Assembly: GCA_014595895.1 (NCBI GenBank)
Contig: JABUKB010000001.1
Span: 868,001-932,000 of the forward strand
Reading direction: 5' to 3'
DNA length: 64,000 nt
Source: Lysinibacillus odysseyi
GTDB lineage: Bacteria; Bacillota; Bacilli; Bacillales_A; Planococcaceae
The notes beneath the pieces are model-generated. The model saw nothing but the letters and a program-made list of their open reading frames with translations, had not been told where the DNA came from and did not search any database. Below are positions 8,376 to 17,793 of this stretch, piece after piece (the first letter of the stretch is position 1; the number at the start of each line of letters is the position of its first letter). The position numbers and the translations under genes were made by a program.

Positions 8376-9112
8376 TTATACAGTTTCTAAGTTTTGAGGC
8401 TCCTGTTCTGCTTCGTTTGAAGGAGTACTGTTCGATTTTAGACCAGCTGCAGCAATGATCCCTAAAATTGCGCAGGCAATTATGTAGAAGAATGCAGAGG
8501 CATAGACTCCGTTAAATACTTCAATTAAATATCCCATAACCATTGGTGCAAGGAATGCTCCAATCATTCCGCCAAGATTAATCATGCCAAAGGTAGACCC
8601 AATAACGTTCTTTGAGAATATTCTATGTGGCAGACTAAAGATGGTTGCGACAATTGGTCCGTGGAAAAACATACAGATTGATTGATAAATAATAACGAGT
8701 GAAACTGACGGCGCGTTGAATAATAAATAAAGAGATACAATCATTATAATAAAGCTTATAATGGCAAGGTATTTCTCTTTTCCCATTAATAAAGATTTAA
8801 TAAGCTGCCCGCCGAGGATCACTCCTACAGCCCCAGCCAGAGCAGGAATGGAGGTAAGCATACTCATAGACATCAAATCAAAACCTCTAACATCTACAAG
8901 ATATGGGGGCATCCATGAGATGAGACCCCAAACGACTGTACTTACTCCAAACCACATAATTGCCAATTGCCAGCTTGTAGGAATCTTTAAAACATCTTTA
9001 AATGATGGTTTTTGGACCATTTCTTCCTCAACTTTTTCTATCTGCATATTTTCCGGTTTTAAATAATATCAAAGTAGGGCTGCAATAAAGAAACCTAATA
9101 TCCCAATCTAAA
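8376..9112 (-). pseudogene. MFS transporter, C-terminal half only
   Basis: A 223-residue frame from the ATG at 9047 covers the last six membrane segments and C-terminal tail of a major facilitator transporter. Reading upstream in the same frame gives GILGFFIAALL, a TGA, then YYLKPENMQ, so coding similarity continues to ~9112 and is interrupted by a stop. The N-terminal six helices are absent, and an insertion-sequence end abuts the break at 9114. The gene is therefore truncated and almost certainly not a working transporter. The neighbouring M20 hydrolase suggests that it once imported an amino-acid conjugate or related organic acid. Confidence 0.75.
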
Positions 9113-9113
9113 C

Positions 9114-9172
9114 TGTACCCCAACTGTTAGACACAATCTAACAATTGGAGGTAACATTTTTTATGGCTTAAG
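9114..9172 (+). mobile_element. Probable IS3-like insertion sequence end (remnant)
   Basis: The block begins TGTACCCCAACTG and continues with TTAGA and TCTAA arms, GGAGGT and ATGGCT, then a stop. This resembles the left end of IS3-family (IS150-like) elements including the orfA start. It begins exactly where MFS similarity stops. Nothing further of the element remains. The family call is from memory of such ends. Confidence 0.45.
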
Positions 9173-9237
9173 TTCAATTAACAAATTGTTCCAAATGTAA
9201 TACAATGAAGTAAAATAACTGTTAATTGGAGGTCAAT

Positions 9238-10140
9238 ATGAAAAATGTTCGTTTGTTCTTCATCACGTGTTTTGCGCTCATTAGTTTCATTGCGTTCACA
9301 ACAAAGGATGTTAATGCTTCAGAAATTATGCAATCTAAAACGGGGGTCGACCCTCATTATGATTGGACGATTAAATTTAATAGGGAGCTAGACCGGAACA
9401 CGCTTAATAAGATTCAAGTGCGAGACGCAGCTGGATTAATTATAAATACGAAAAAGCAATTGTTGGCAGATGGGAAAAGTGTCAAAGTATTTGCACCTGA
9501 GCAAGGTTATACAAATGGCAAAACGTATAGGTTGGAAATTCAAGCGGTGAAATCTAAGTTTGCTCATTTGTTAAAAAATACAACAATTATGCCTTTTACA
9601 ATTAAAGATGCAGAGCCAGAGCCGCAGTTAACAGAAGGCTTATCTAAAAAAGAACAGCAGCTGGCGAAATTATTGAATCAATATCGTGAATCAAAAGGCT
9701 TGAAGGCATTACCGATTTCGAAATCATTGACAGAGGTAGCAAGAGCGCATGTGAAAGACTCGAATGCCTATTCACCAGAAAATGGTGTAGATAAGCGTGG
9801 AATTAAATGCAACTTACATAGTTGGTCAGCAAATGGAAAATGGAGTCCGGTTTGTTACACATCCGATCATAAATATGCGTCAAATATGTGGGATAAGCCA
9901 CGTGAGTTAACGGACTATAATGGTGACGGTTTTGAAATTTCGGTAGGTTATAGTAGTACGACAAATGTACAAATAACACCTGAGCAAGCATTAAAATCTT
10001 GGCAAGGATCACAAAGTCACAATGATGTCATTATCGGAATAGGCTACTGGGCGGAATTAACGACAATGGGTGTAGGGATTGACGGGAGCTATGCACATGT
10101 ATGGTTTGGTACAGTGCAAGACCCAAGTGGCTATTATTAA
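9238..10140 (+). CDS. Secreted CAP-domain (SCP/PR1) protein with Ig-like domain
   Basis: The start at ATG 9238 is set by TTGGAGGT five bases upstream; 300 residues. It has a signal peptide (about 1-27, ending in VNASE). A ~90-residue Ig-like/SbsA-type domain follows (DPHYDWTIKFNRELD... GKTYRLEIQAV), then a short linker. The CAP domain (~135-300) shows LLNQYRESKGLKAL, an early helix with ARAHVKDSN, a SHNDVI motif and AHVWFGTV near the end. CAP proteins are common secreted or wall-associated proteins of spore-formers (YkwD-like), and their biochemical role is uncertain. It is monocistronic, with its own terminator. Confidence 0.85.
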   Translation: MKNVRLFFITCFALISFIAFTTKDVNASEIMQSKTGVDPHYDWTIKFNRELDRNTLNKIQVRDAAGLIINTKKQLLADGKSVKVFAPEQGYTNGKTYRLEIQAVKSKFAHLLKNTTIMPFTIKDAEPEPQLTEGLSKKEQQLAKLLNQYRESKGLKALPISKSLTEVARAHVKDSNAYSPENGVDKRGIKCNLHSWSANGKWSPVCYTSDHKYASNMWDKPRELTDYNGDGFEISVGYSSTTNVQITPEQALKSWQGSQSHNDVIIGIGYWAELTTMGVGIDGSYAHVWFGTVQDPSGYY

Positions 10141-10146
10141 AATAAA

Positions 10147-10187
10147 AAAGGGTTTGTCCGGAAATGGATTTCTGGACAAACCCTTTA
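10147..10187 (+). terminator. Terminator of the CAP-domain gene
   Basis: A perfect 13-bp stem, AAAGGGTTTGTCC with GGACAAACCCTTT. The T-rich ends on both sides mean it may also serve leftward transcription. Confidence 0.8.
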
Positions 10188-10212
10188 GCATTTAAAAAAT
10201 TTGTATATCCCC

Positions 10213-10438
10213 TTATGTTGGCAATGCTTCCATCACATCAACTTTTTCACACACTTTAGCACCTACACAGTTCGCAATATCGGTAGGCGTAAACAACAGT
10301 AATTCCTCATCGCTAAACTTCATAAAATGCACGGTCTCAATAAACGGCATCATTTTTCGTTAAAGCGTTCGGAATCACCTTGCCAAAGATTAGCGCTGTA
10401 ATTTGGGTCAAATGAAATAATGTGAGTGTTCGCAGCTT
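10213..10438 (-). pseudogene. PfkB-family sugar kinase remnant
   Basis: On the minus strand a frame reads AANTHIISFDPNYSANLWQG and DSERFNEK. After a stop and frame change it continues MMPFIETVHFMKFSDEELLLF up to EKVDVMEALPT and stop. The ISFDPNYRxxLW and FVKxSDEEL blocks are hallmarks of fructokinase-like PfkB kinases. Only the middle third survives, without the catalytic GAGD motif. It is a decayed fragment with no function expected. Confidence 0.65.
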
Positions 10439-10672
10439 ATTAATTATTGAAAATTAATTGAAGGTTATATGTTGAGGTGAGCCTTACCATAATGAACTGA
10501 GGTGTGGTTTAAAAGGGATACATATATACATCATAAAGACCGAAATATGTGTGAATTTTACATGGCGAAAGGGATAAAAAATTATAGTATAGATAGTATA
10601 TACAATTTTCATAAAATGGTAATTATGTTATTCTGTGTATATGTTGTTTATTACGGTGAAGGGGAAAAGTGA

Positions 10673-12733
10673 ATGAAAAGTATAAAGACCAAAATCATGT
10701 TTGCTATTATTTTATGTTCCGTGACGGCTGTATTAATTGTAGGTTTAGTGAGTATTTATGCTAGTAATAGTATTATAAAAAATTATTCCTCCAATAACGT
10801 AGAGTTATTGGCTGAAAATAATGCAAAAACGTTAAACCTTACGATAGGAAAGATTGAAACTTCGGTCAATGACCTTTCCATTACCGTTTTATCGATGTTA
10901 GACGATGTCGAAAAATTTAAATCTGACCCTGTATATGTACGGGAGTTTCAAGAAAAGATTAGACCTGTTGCAGATGAATTTTCCAGAAACACAAATGGTG
11001 CCATGGCATTCTATCTGCGATTTAATCCGGATTTTACAGAACCGACATCGGGATTGTTTCATGCCGATACTGAGGGCGACGGAAAAATTGAACAACTAAC
11101 TCCAACTGACTTCAGCCAATATGACCCGACTGACTTAGCGCATGTCGGATGGTACTATACACCGATTAACGCAGGGAAACCTATGTGGCTAGACCCTTAC
11201 CGTAACGAAAATATCGGGGTGGATATGATCAGCTACGTTGTTCCTTTATTTAAAGACGGTGAAACGATAGGTATTGTAGGGATGGATATTAATTTCAATG
11301 TTTTCAGTGAAATTATTAATGGTATTAAACCTTACGAAAATAGCTATGGAGCCTTGTTAAATGCAGAGCAAAACTTTTTAATTCACCCTGAATTTTCCCA
11401 AACTGATAATCTGGCAAGCATGAACAAAGATTTTTCAGAAGAAATAACGGCAAATACACTCGGAGTGACAGAAGCTGGTTTAAATAATGAAGAAAACATT
11501 ACATCCTATGCAAAACTATCCAATGGTCATACTTTACTTATTTTCTCAAAGAGAGATGACATTTTCCGTGATGTAGATGAATTGACGAAGACAATTTTCT
11601 TAATGTTGATAGGCATCATCATTGTAGCAGTCATCGTAGCCTTGCTTTTAGGAAACAAAATTACAAAACCGATCCACGTCCTTATTGCGGATATGAAAAA
11701 AGTACAGGAGGGCGATTTCACGATTCAAACGGCAATCAAAAATAAAGATGAAATTGGCGAAATCGGAAATAACTTCAACAGTATGGTACAGGAACTAGGC
11801 AACCTGACGAGAAATATCAGCAGTGTTTCTGAGCGAGTTAGCGCATCTTCTTTCTCTTTAATGAATGTTTCGCATGATATGACAGCCGCATCGGAAGAAG
11901 TAACCGCATCGGTTGAAGAGATTGCGGAAGGAAACAAAGTGCAATCAAAATCCATTGAGAATTGTTCAAAAATTTCCTCTGATCTTTCTAGTAAATGTAA
12001 AGACCTGTATTCCAATACAAATGAAGTGCTCTCTAGCATGAAAGAAATGAATGTAAACAATAAGGACGGCTTAGCATTAATCACGGGACTAAATGAAATC
12101 AACGCCGAGAATAAAAAAGCTACAGAAGATATTGAGAGAGCCGTTTTAGACTTAAATGGGAAAACGAAGAGTATCAGTAATATATTAGAACAAATAAGTG
12201 GAATTGCTGAGCAAACCAACCTGTTGGCTTTAAATGCCTCTATTGAATCTGCAAGAGCAGGTGAAGCGGGGAAAGGGTTTGCGGTGGTAGCAAATGAAAT
12301 TCGCAAATTGGCAGAGCAATCAAAAAAATCAACGGAAGATATTCGAAATATTATATTAACTGTACAGGAAGACTCAAAGACTACCGTTGACGTGATGGAT
12401 AATGTGAAAGAAAGAGCAACGGAACAATCCGAGGCTGTAATAAAAGTAAGCAAGGCATTTGAGCTTATTTCTACTTCTGTCCTGGACATTCACCAGAAGC
12501 TCAAAATCAATGAAAGCTATATTACCCAATTAGCAGAGAACGCAGAGGAGTTAGCTGGAGAAATTGAAGGAATCTCTGCTATTTCAGAAGAAAGTGCTGC
12601 CTCTTCTGAAGTGGTTGCTGACACTATGCAATCACAAGCAAAAGACTTTGAAAAAGTGGTCATAGCGGTGGATGACTTAAAAGAGTTAGTTGTGTCATTA
12701 AATGAACTGATAAAAAAATTCAAGGTTGAATAG
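10673..12733 (+). CDS. Methyl-accepting chemotaxis protein
   Basis: This is a 686-residue transmembrane chemoreceptor. TM1 spans ~7-30 and an extracellular dCache-type sensor ~35-300 (with [19 protein letters not shown] and GIVGMDI). TM2 is at ~305-327, HAMP at ~329-382, and the cytoplasmic coiled-coil signalling domain at ~390-680. The conserved tip ([19 protein letters not shown], then [18 protein letters not shown]) lies at ~510-550 and contacts CheA/CheW. GAAGGGGAAAAGTGA precedes the ATG. The ligand is unknown; the dCache motif is compatible with amino acids. It is a single gene with its own terminator. I could not find a convincing SigD promoter. Confidence 0.95.
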   Translation: MKSIKTKIMFAIILCSVTAVLIVGLVSIYASNSIIKNYSSNNVELLAENNAKTLNLTIGKIETSVNDLSITVLSMLDDVEKFKSDPVYVREFQEKIRPVADEFSRNTNGAMAFYLRFNPDFTEPTSGLFHADTEGDGKIEQLTPTDFSQYDPTDLAHVGWYYTPINAGKPMWLDPYRNENIGVDMISYVVPLFKDGETIGIVGMDINFNVFSEIINGIKPYENSYGALLNAEQNFLIHPEFSQTDNLASMNKDFSEEITANTLGVTEAGLNNEENITSYAKLSNGHTLLIFSKRDDIFRDVDELTKTIFLMLIGIIIVAVIVALLLGNKITKPIHVLIADMKKVQEGDFTIQTAIKNKDEIGEIGNNFNSMVQELGNLTRNISSVSERVSASSFSLMNVSHDMTAASEEVTASVEEIAEGNKVQSKSIENCSKISSDLSSKCKDLYSNTNEVLSSMKEMNVNNKDGLALITGLNEINAENKKATEDIERAVLDLNGKTKSISNILEQISGIAEQTNLLALNASIESARAGEAGKGFAVVANEIRKLAEQSKKSTEDIRNIILTVQEDSKTTVDVMDNVKERATEQSEAVIKVSKAFELISTSVLDIHQKLKINESYITQLAENAEELAGEIEGISAISEESAASSEVVADTMQSQAKDFEKVVIAVDDLKELVVSLNELIKKFKVE

Positions 12734-12766
12734 TAATTCGATGAAATGATTGTTGCCGCCGATTGC

Positions 12767-12810
12767 AAAAAGTGTGTCACTAAATGAAATTTTTAGTGGC
12801 GTGCTTTTTA
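12767..12810 (+). terminator. Terminator of the chemoreceptor gene
   Basis: AAAAAGTGTGTCACTAA pairs with TTAGTGGCGTGCTTTTT and ends in a T run. Confidence 0.8.
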
Positions 12811-12924
12811 TTTTGAATTGTCTCGGTATTTTACTAGTAGTGCCTAGCAATGTTCTTAGAGGCAGAATAATCATATATAATGAATGAAAAACGAGTGGTC
12901 TTAGTTAATGACGGGGGACTAGAT

Positions 12925-13425
12925 TTGAGAAAAATTTTATTAATGTTAAGTTTGGTATTATTGGGTGCATGTTCAAATGATGAAGTGAAATATGATGGAA
13001 AACCTTTAAACATTGCTGTCATTGGTGATATTCCTGAATTAAATAACGAGAAAATTCATTTTGAACCAATTTCATTAGATGAATTTAGTGAAGATACAGT
13101 ACAGATTTCAGCAAATTTTGATGCTGTTATGATAACACCTGTGATATTTGAAGAGGCATCAGATGATAGGTTTGTTGAGGTTTATAATAGCTCTAAAATA
13201 CCTATTATTTTTTTTGATTCAGAAAAGAGGAATCTGCCATTTACGAACGGGGGGATTACCTACGAAACAGCTCGTTGGGAATCTTTGTATAACGGTTCTC
13301 ATACGACAATTTATTTATATGATATAGATGCAAATAAAGAAGATGCCTGGTATTTCTATTTGAAAGATGAAAAAGAGTTAGATTTCCTTTACAAAGAGAT
13401 TTTTCAAAAGGTTGAAATGTTATGA
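12925..13425 (+). CDS. Putative lipoprotein of unknown function
   Basis: The start is placed at TTG 12925, seven bases after GGGGGA. This gives a compact lipoprotein signal, LRKILLMLSLVLLGAC, with the lipobox Cys at residue 16. The upstream ATG at 12880 would put 15 charged residues before it and has no ribosome binding site. The 166-residue product begins with KPLNIAVIGDIPE after the signal, like a Rossmann-type first strand, and is rich in acidic residues. I do not recognise the family; similar short lipoproteins exist in other Bacillales. It is anchored outside the membrane. A terminator hairpin follows. Confidence 0.75.
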   Translation: MRKILLMLSLVLLGACSNDEVKYDGKPLNIAVIGDIPELNNEKIHFEPISLDEFSEDTVQISANFDAVMITPVIFEEASDDRFVEVYNSSKIPIIFFDSEKRNLPFTNGGITYETARWESLYNGSHTTIYLYDIDANKEDAWYFYLKDEKELDFLYKEIFQKVEML

Positions 13426-13459
13426 AGGGCAGATTTTTATATATTTTTTACTCGAAAAC

Positions 13460-13491
13460 AAGCGTATTCGAAATTTCTCGAATACGCTTTT
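13460..13491 (+). terminator. Terminator after the lipoprotein gene
   Basis: The perfect arms AAGCGTATTCG and CGAATACGCTT are followed by a T run. It lies between convergent genes and may work for both. Confidence 0.75.
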
Positions 13492-13529
13492 ACTCTGAAG
13501 AAAAAACAACATTCAAGTTAAACAGAGCC

Positions 13530-14003
13530 TTAATTATAAGAACCGTTACTTTGTCCATTACGGACATCTACCACTTCTTCACCAGCTTCTTTCACTTTTC
13601 CGCCGATCTCCTTCAAATCAGTAGTGGCATCTTTGGCACTGGAAATAATCTCGCTTGACTCTTCCGTAACCTGATGAACTGGCTGAAGAATATTCTTGTT
13701 CACTTTATCATAAAGATTCTGTGCCTCTTTGATTGCCTCTTTCAGAATGGAAGAAGCAGAGCTTAGTCGCTCTTGTAAGTCGTTTTTTACTTCTGACGGA
13801 TTGTCTTTGACTTGGCTGTACATATCCATTGTGGAATCTTTCATGTTTTTTGTTGTGGAAGTTACTTTGTTTCTTGTGTTTGGATCAATCATTGCAATAG
13901 CACCGCCAATAATAGCGCCTATTACCATACCTTTTAAAAGCTTTCCATTGTTTTCGTTTTCAGTGGTTGTGAAACTATTGTTATAAGTAGACGGTTGTGT
14001 CAT
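13530..14003 (-). CDS. YtxH-domain general stress protein
   Basis: The protein has 157 residues with a strong ACAGGAGG site before the ATG. A Gly-rich single membrane segment (about 20-42, GKLLKGMVIGAIIGGAIAM) is followed by DPNTR and a long amphipathic helical region (45-145). This is the usual layout of YtxH-like proteins (YtxH, YhaH, CsbD-neighbour types). It is probably membrane-anchored with a cytoplasmic coil; its molecular role is unknown. A SigB-type promoter lies 48-74 bases upstream, consistent with the family's general stress regulation. Confidence 0.8.
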   Translation of the reverse strand: MTQPSTYNNSFTTTENENNGKLLKGMVIGAIIGGAIAMIDPNTRNKVTSTTKNMKDSTMDMYSQVKDNPSEVKNDLQERLSSASSILKEAIKEAQNLYDKVNKNILQPVHQVTEESSEIISSAKDATTDLKEIGGKVKEAGEEVVDVRNGQSNGSYN

Positions 14004-14050
14004 AAATAATTCCTCCTGTATGTTTTATGAATTTGCTATCTTACTCCTTA

Positions 14051-14077
14051 ATTGCCCGATAAGTTTTTCATTTAAAC
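14051..14077 (-). promoter_or_regulatory. SigB-type promoter of the ytxH-like gene
   Basis: On the minus strand, GTTTAA (14077-14072) and GGGCAAT (14057-14051) are 14 bases apart. This is close to the SigB consensus GTTTAA-N12-15-GGGTAT, with one mismatch in the core hexamers. Its position 48 bases from the start codon of a stress-family gene supports the call. Confidence 0.6.
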
Positions 14078-14128
14078 TATTTGAGGAGATTCATTTTTAA
14101 CAGCTAATGAACATTCTCGGGGAGCGAA

Positions 14129-14162
14129 GAAAAAAGCATGACGAGTATTTTCCGCCATGCTT
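14129..14162 (-). terminator. Terminator of the gene at 14255-14659
   Basis: AAGCATG and CATGCTT arms on the minus strand are followed by TTTTTTC. It lies ~90 bases after the leftward gene's stop. Confidence 0.55.
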
Positions 14163-14254
14163 CCTATTTGTGGTGGTTTCGTTGTACCTTTTCATAAAAC
14201 AATTGAATAGGATATTTTCTTTTTTTAATTTTCAAATGAAACTTTTTTTCTATA

Positions 14255-14659
14255 CTAGTTGTCTACTAAATTAACCAAATATTCATAATCTAGGGAAGTA
14301 TTCTGAGGTGCATAGAAAAAACCTCTATATCGAACCATATCTTCACTATTCACAATAAAGTTTTTGATTTCCTTATCATTATGACCGTAATAAGTAATGT
14401 TCAAGCTATAGCCCATATAGCCAATGGAAACGCCTGTTTTCAAAAAGCGAATATCATTTAACTTAGTCGCTATATTTTGAATCTCTTGCTGATCCGTGAT
14501 AATCGCCTGATTTCCTGTATTGCCGCTGAAAATAGTAATTTTCTTGATGGTTTCGTCTGTTGTTGTAATTTTCGTAGGGATAATAAAGTTAATAGATAAA
14601 ATTCCTATGAAAATAATTAAAACAAATAAAATTATTGTAATAAGTCTCTTCTTATTCAA
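14255..14659 (-). CDS. Small membrane-anchored protein of unknown function
   Basis: The TTG start at 14659 is preceded by AAGGTGGTGA; 134 residues. One N-terminal membrane segment (about 6-27) is followed by an extracellular ~105-residue domain. That domain resembles the short, strand-rich domains of many Bacillus small secreted proteins (KKITIFSGNTGNQAIITDQQ). No cysteine lipobox is present. I cannot name the family. It has its own terminator and no clear partner. Confidence 0.65.
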   Translation of the reverse strand: MNKKRLITIILFVLIIFIGILSINFIIPTKITTTDETIKKITIFSGNTGNQAIITDQQEIQNIATKLNDIRFLKTGVSIGYMGYSLNITYYGHNDKEIKNFIVNSEDMVRYRGFFYAPQNTSLDYEYLVNLVDN

Positions 14660-14803
14660 AAAATCACCACCTTACTATTTAGTATTCGTTATGTACTTTT
14701 AAAATCCTTTAGTGGGAAATTTGTACTTCAGCTACCAGGGCGTTATTGTCATAAGGGATCTATCAGAAAAACGCTAATTTATAACATGAAGGGAGAGTTA
14801 GAA

Positions 14804-15214
14804 ATGAAAAAAATTCTTGGTTTCACTTTACTGTTAGTGGCAGGAATCATCCTTGTAGCTTGTTCTGAAGAAAAGGGGCAATTAACAAGAGTGGATGTTC
14901 AAAAAGTGAATGAAGAAGGGGATTATGAGGATGTGATTATGATTACGGAATCAGAAGACATAGAAGCGATAGAAAAACTCTTACGACATGTGAAGTGGGA
15001 GCCAAACACAGAACCTGGAATGGCAAGAAAAGAAGATGTATTTGCTGTTTTGTTTTATTCTTTTGATGAAGATATGCCTGAACGACTTTATGAATACCGA
15101 ATTTGGTTTGAAAATAACGGGGCAGCTACTATTATCAGTAATAATGAAAAGGAAGGATACGGTACACTTTCTAAAGAACATGCTCAAGAACTTAAAGATC
15201 GTTTATTTAAGTAA
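14804..15214 (+). CDS. Putative lipoprotein of unknown function
   Basis: ATG 14804 is preceded by AAGGGAGAG at the right spacing; the in-frame ATG at 14786 lacks one. The 136-residue product has a lipoprotein signal with LVAC (Cys near residue 20). The soluble domain alternates short strands and acidic helices (EDIEAIEKLLRHVKWEP). It resembles the YhfM-like small lipoproteins found elsewhere in this window (40651, 44040) in size and in comparing a charge-rich helix with a strand pair. That resemblance is loose. A perfect terminator follows. Confidence 0.75.
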   Translation: MKKILGFTLLLVAGIILVACSEEKGQLTRVDVQKVNEEGDYEDVIMITESEDIEAIEKLLRHVKWEPNTEPGMARKEDVFAVLFYSFDEDMPERLYEYRIWFENNGAATIISNNEKEGYGTLSKEHAQELKDRLFK

Positions 15215-15229
15215 GGGAGACTTACCATC

Positions 15230-15274
15230 ACAAATAGAATGCTCAGAGCGATTAACTCTGAGCATTCTATTTGT
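15230..15274 (+). terminator. Perfect 19-bp hairpin terminator
   Basis: Bases 15230-15248 and 15256-15274 are exact complements around a 7-base loop. There is no long T tract, but the stem contains T-rich 3' sequence. It lies between convergent genes. Confidence 0.65.
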
Positions 15275-15334
15275 TAGTGGATGCTAGCTTAGACAAACAG
15301 GATGTTAAAAGTTATGTATTCATTTCATTAATTC

Positions 15335-15949
15335 TCACGTTATAAATAATTGAGAACCCATATAAATGGCCATTCCCCAAATAATCAGAGCGGAAATTTG
15401 GTTCATACGCTTTAACAGCTTTCCATTTGTATCAATTTGCCCCAATTTTCTTCCGGTAAGAGCCAGCGAGAAGAACCAAATCCAAGAAATCAGGATACAG
15501 GCTATTGTAAAAATCCACTTATCGTACCCTGTATAGACTAAAGAGCTTGTTCCAATGACTCCGATTGTGTCCAGAATAGCATGGGGATTTAATAAGGAAA
15601 CAGAAGCAGCAAATAAAATCTGACGTTTAGTGGAAAAAGGGTTGGCTTCTTGATTCTTCTTTATGTCTGGTGTATCTTTCCACATGAGCCAACCCATGTA
15701 TGCTAAGAAAAGAAACCCAATCAAAAACATAAAAGTTCTTAACATTTCAAAACTCAAAATAATAATAGATACACCAGCCACAGCTAAAGAAATAAGCAAT
15801 GTATCACAAACACCGGCCGTAATAACAGCGGGCAATGCGCGGGTGAATTTTTGGTGAGTGGCTCCTTGATTGAAAATAAAAACATTTTGCACGCCTAAAG
15901 GCAAAATTAATCCGAAAGCTAGCATGATTCCGTGAAGTAATGGTTCCAC
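15335..15949 (-). CDS. LysE/ArgO-family amino-acid exporter
   Basis: The protein has 204 residues, with a GTG start at 15949 behind AGGAGGGG. Six membrane segments are present. The family's N-terminal signature is visible (LAFGLILPLGVQNVFIFNQG, with the Gly-Pro-Gly-like G-x-x-L-P-L-G-x-Q-N), as is LLNPHAILDT at the start of the fourth segment. This matches ArgO/LysE-type proteins that export arginine or lysine. It stands alone, with no LysG/ArgP regulator beside it. The substrate is not certain. Confidence 0.85.
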   Translation of the reverse strand: MEPLLHGIMLAFGLILPLGVQNVFIFNQGATHQKFTRALPAVITAGVCDTLLISLAVAGVSIIILSFEMLRTFMFLIGFLFLAYMGWLMWKDTPDIKKNQEANPFSTKRQILFAASVSLLNPHAILDTIGVIGTSSLVYTGYDKWIFTIACILISWIWFFSLALTGRKLGQIDTNGKLLKRMNQISALIIWGMAIYMGSQLFIT

Positions 15950-16194
15950 TATTTTTTTCCCCTCCTGTTCGTATATTTAGAATAACGAAATTTCCTCTAT
16001 ATGTCTCCAACCAATTGATTGGAATTGAAACCAACCATTTTGATACAATAATGGAAAAGAATAAAGTGAAGTAGATTCTTTCCTTAAAGATTAGATTGTC
16101 ATTCTATTTGTTGTGTTAAAAATTATTGTAATCTAATACTTTAAAAGAAAATAAACAGCGATACACTATATTTTTGACTAAAGGGGGTAAAGGA

Positions 16195-17793
16195 ATGGAA
16201 CAACATACTCTAACATATAAAATAGCATCGGAATCAGAAGAAATGGAACAAATCTATCGGTTAAATTATGAAACTTTTGTAGAGGAAATTCCTCAACATG
16301 AGCAGAATCAAAGCCGTCGTTTAATTGATAAATTTGATCAGGAAAATGTCTATATTATTGCAAAGGATAGAGGAGAAGTGATCGGAATGATTGCAGTACG
16401 TGCCAATCGTCCATTTTCTCTTGATTATAAGTTAGATAACGTAGATGATTATTTACCAGCAGATGCGAAACCTTGTGAAGTGCGGCTGCTCTCTGTGAAA
16501 AGCAAATATCGAAAAACCGCGGTTTTCTATCAATTGGTCAACCATTTGGTTAGCTATTGTTTGGAAAAGCAATTTAATATGGCTCTTATTTCAGGAACGG
16601 ACCGTCAAATCAGGCTATATAAAAGAATTGGCTTCGAACCGTTTGGCCCAATGGTTGGAACAGAGGGGGCAATGTTTCAGCCGATGTACTTGACGGAAGA
16701 AAAGTTTGGAACGTCAACAAAAGCTTTTAGTAAAGTGATGAAGGAAAAAAAGGACTCTTCCAAACAGCTGAATTTCCTCCCTGGTCCTGTGGCAATCAGA
16801 AAAGAAGTGGAAGAGGCATTTAAAAAATCAGCTATTTCTCATCGTTCTGATGAATTTATGGAGGAAATGAACGTGGTGCGGGCAAGGCTTTGTGAACTTG
16901 TAAATGCAAAACATGCACAAATCATCGTGGGGACTGGCACACTTGCGAATGATTTGATAGCTGCTCAACTAAAACAGCTTCCTGGAAAAGGACTGATTCT
17001 TGCGAACGGGGAGTTTGGATATCGACTCATTGATCATGCTGGAAGGCATGAGTTACAGTACTATAAATTAGAAAAGCCCTGGAATGAAAGCATTTCAATG
17101 ATTGAGATAGAGGATTTTCTAAGTACATACAAGGATATCAATTGGATTTGGACGGTACATTGTGAAACATCGACTGGATACCTTTATGATGTACAACGGA
17201 TAACAGAAGTAGCGAAAAAATATCAAATAAAACTATGTGTGGACGCATGCAGTTCAGTTGGAGTAGTTCCTGTTGATTTGAAGGGTGTTTATTTAGCCAG
17301 TGCAGTAAGCGGAAAGGGACTGGGGTCATACCCAGGATTAGCGATTGTTTTTCATCAAGAGACGATTGTGCCAAATAAAGAGATACCAAGGTATTTAGAT
17401 TTAGGGGAGTATGCTATTGCGGATAGCGTCCCGTATACTCATTCGTCAAACCTGCTTGCTGCATTATCGGAAGCGGTGAAGCAAATAGATTTCGAAAGCA
17501 GATACACTTTGGCGAATGCCGCCAGAAAAATGTTAACAGATGCTGGGTTTACGATTTTAGGGAATGAACAGTACTCGCCCGGCATCATAACTATTGCACT
17601 TCCAGACTCTATTTCTTCAGAAACGATCGGTCATCAGCTGAAGGAAAAAGGAATCATCGTCAGTTATCAAAGTGACTACTTGCTAAAAAGGAATTGGATT
17701 CAGTTTGCCTTTATGGGGGATGTAACATTGAAAGGGTTTGAAGCTGCTTTTGCTATTCTTCGGCAAATGATGGAGCGTAATAGTAAAGGCTAA
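16195..17793 (+). CDS. GNAT-like acyltransferase fused to a class V aminotransferase
   Basis: The start is ATG 16195, after AAAGGGGGTAAAGGA; 532 residues. Residues 1-165 form a GNAT/autoinducer-synthase-like domain (YRLNYETFVEEIPQHE, CEVRLLSVKSKYRK, ISGTDRQIRLYKRIGFEPFG), as in FeeM-type N-acyl amino acid synthases. From ~190 there is a PLP fold type I, class V enzyme related to AEP-pyruvate and serine-pyruvate transaminases: NFLPGPVAI, SHRSDEF, GTGTLANDL, WTVHCETSTG, CVDACSSVG and the presumed PLP lysine K374 in AVSGKGLGS. The first domain may acylate the product of the second. Both domains are complete. It is monocistronic with a perfect terminator. The fusion is real in sequence; the reaction is unknown. 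Confidence 0.85.
   Translation: MEQHTLTYKIASESEEMEQIYRLNYETFVEEIPQHEQNQSRRLIDKFDQENVYIIAKDRGEVIGMIAVRANRPFSLDYKLDNVDDYLPADAKPCEVRLLSVKSKYRKTAVFYQLVNHLVSYCLEKQFNMALISGTDRQIRLYKRIGFEPFGPMVGTEGAMFQPMYLTEEKFGTSTKAFSKVMKEKKDSSKQLNFLPGPVAIRKEVEEAFKKSAISHRSDEFMEEMNVVRARLCELVNAKHAQIIVGTGTLANDLIAAQLKQLPGKGLILANGEFGYRLIDHAGRHELQYYKLEKPWNESISMIEIEDFLSTYKDINWIWTVHCETSTGYLYDVQRITEVAKKYQIKLCVDACSSVGVVPVDLKGVYLASAVSGKGLGSYPGLAIVFHQETIVPNKEIPRYLDLGEYAIADSVPYTHSSNLLAALSEAVKQIDFESRYTLANAARKMLTDAGFTILGNEQYSPGIITIALPDSISSETIGHQLKEKGIIVSYQSDYLLKRNWIQFAFMGDVTLKGFEAAFAILRQMMERNSKG

Noticed and set aside
11725-12489. 254-residue minus-strand open frame inside the chemoreceptor gene
   Set aside because: It is antisense to the conserved MCP signalling domain, has Ser/Ile-rich composition typical of shadow frames and no ribosome binding site.
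13422-13658. 78-residue plus-strand frame after the lipoprotein
   Set aside because: It overlaps a terminator and the 3' end of the minus-strand ytxH-like gene.
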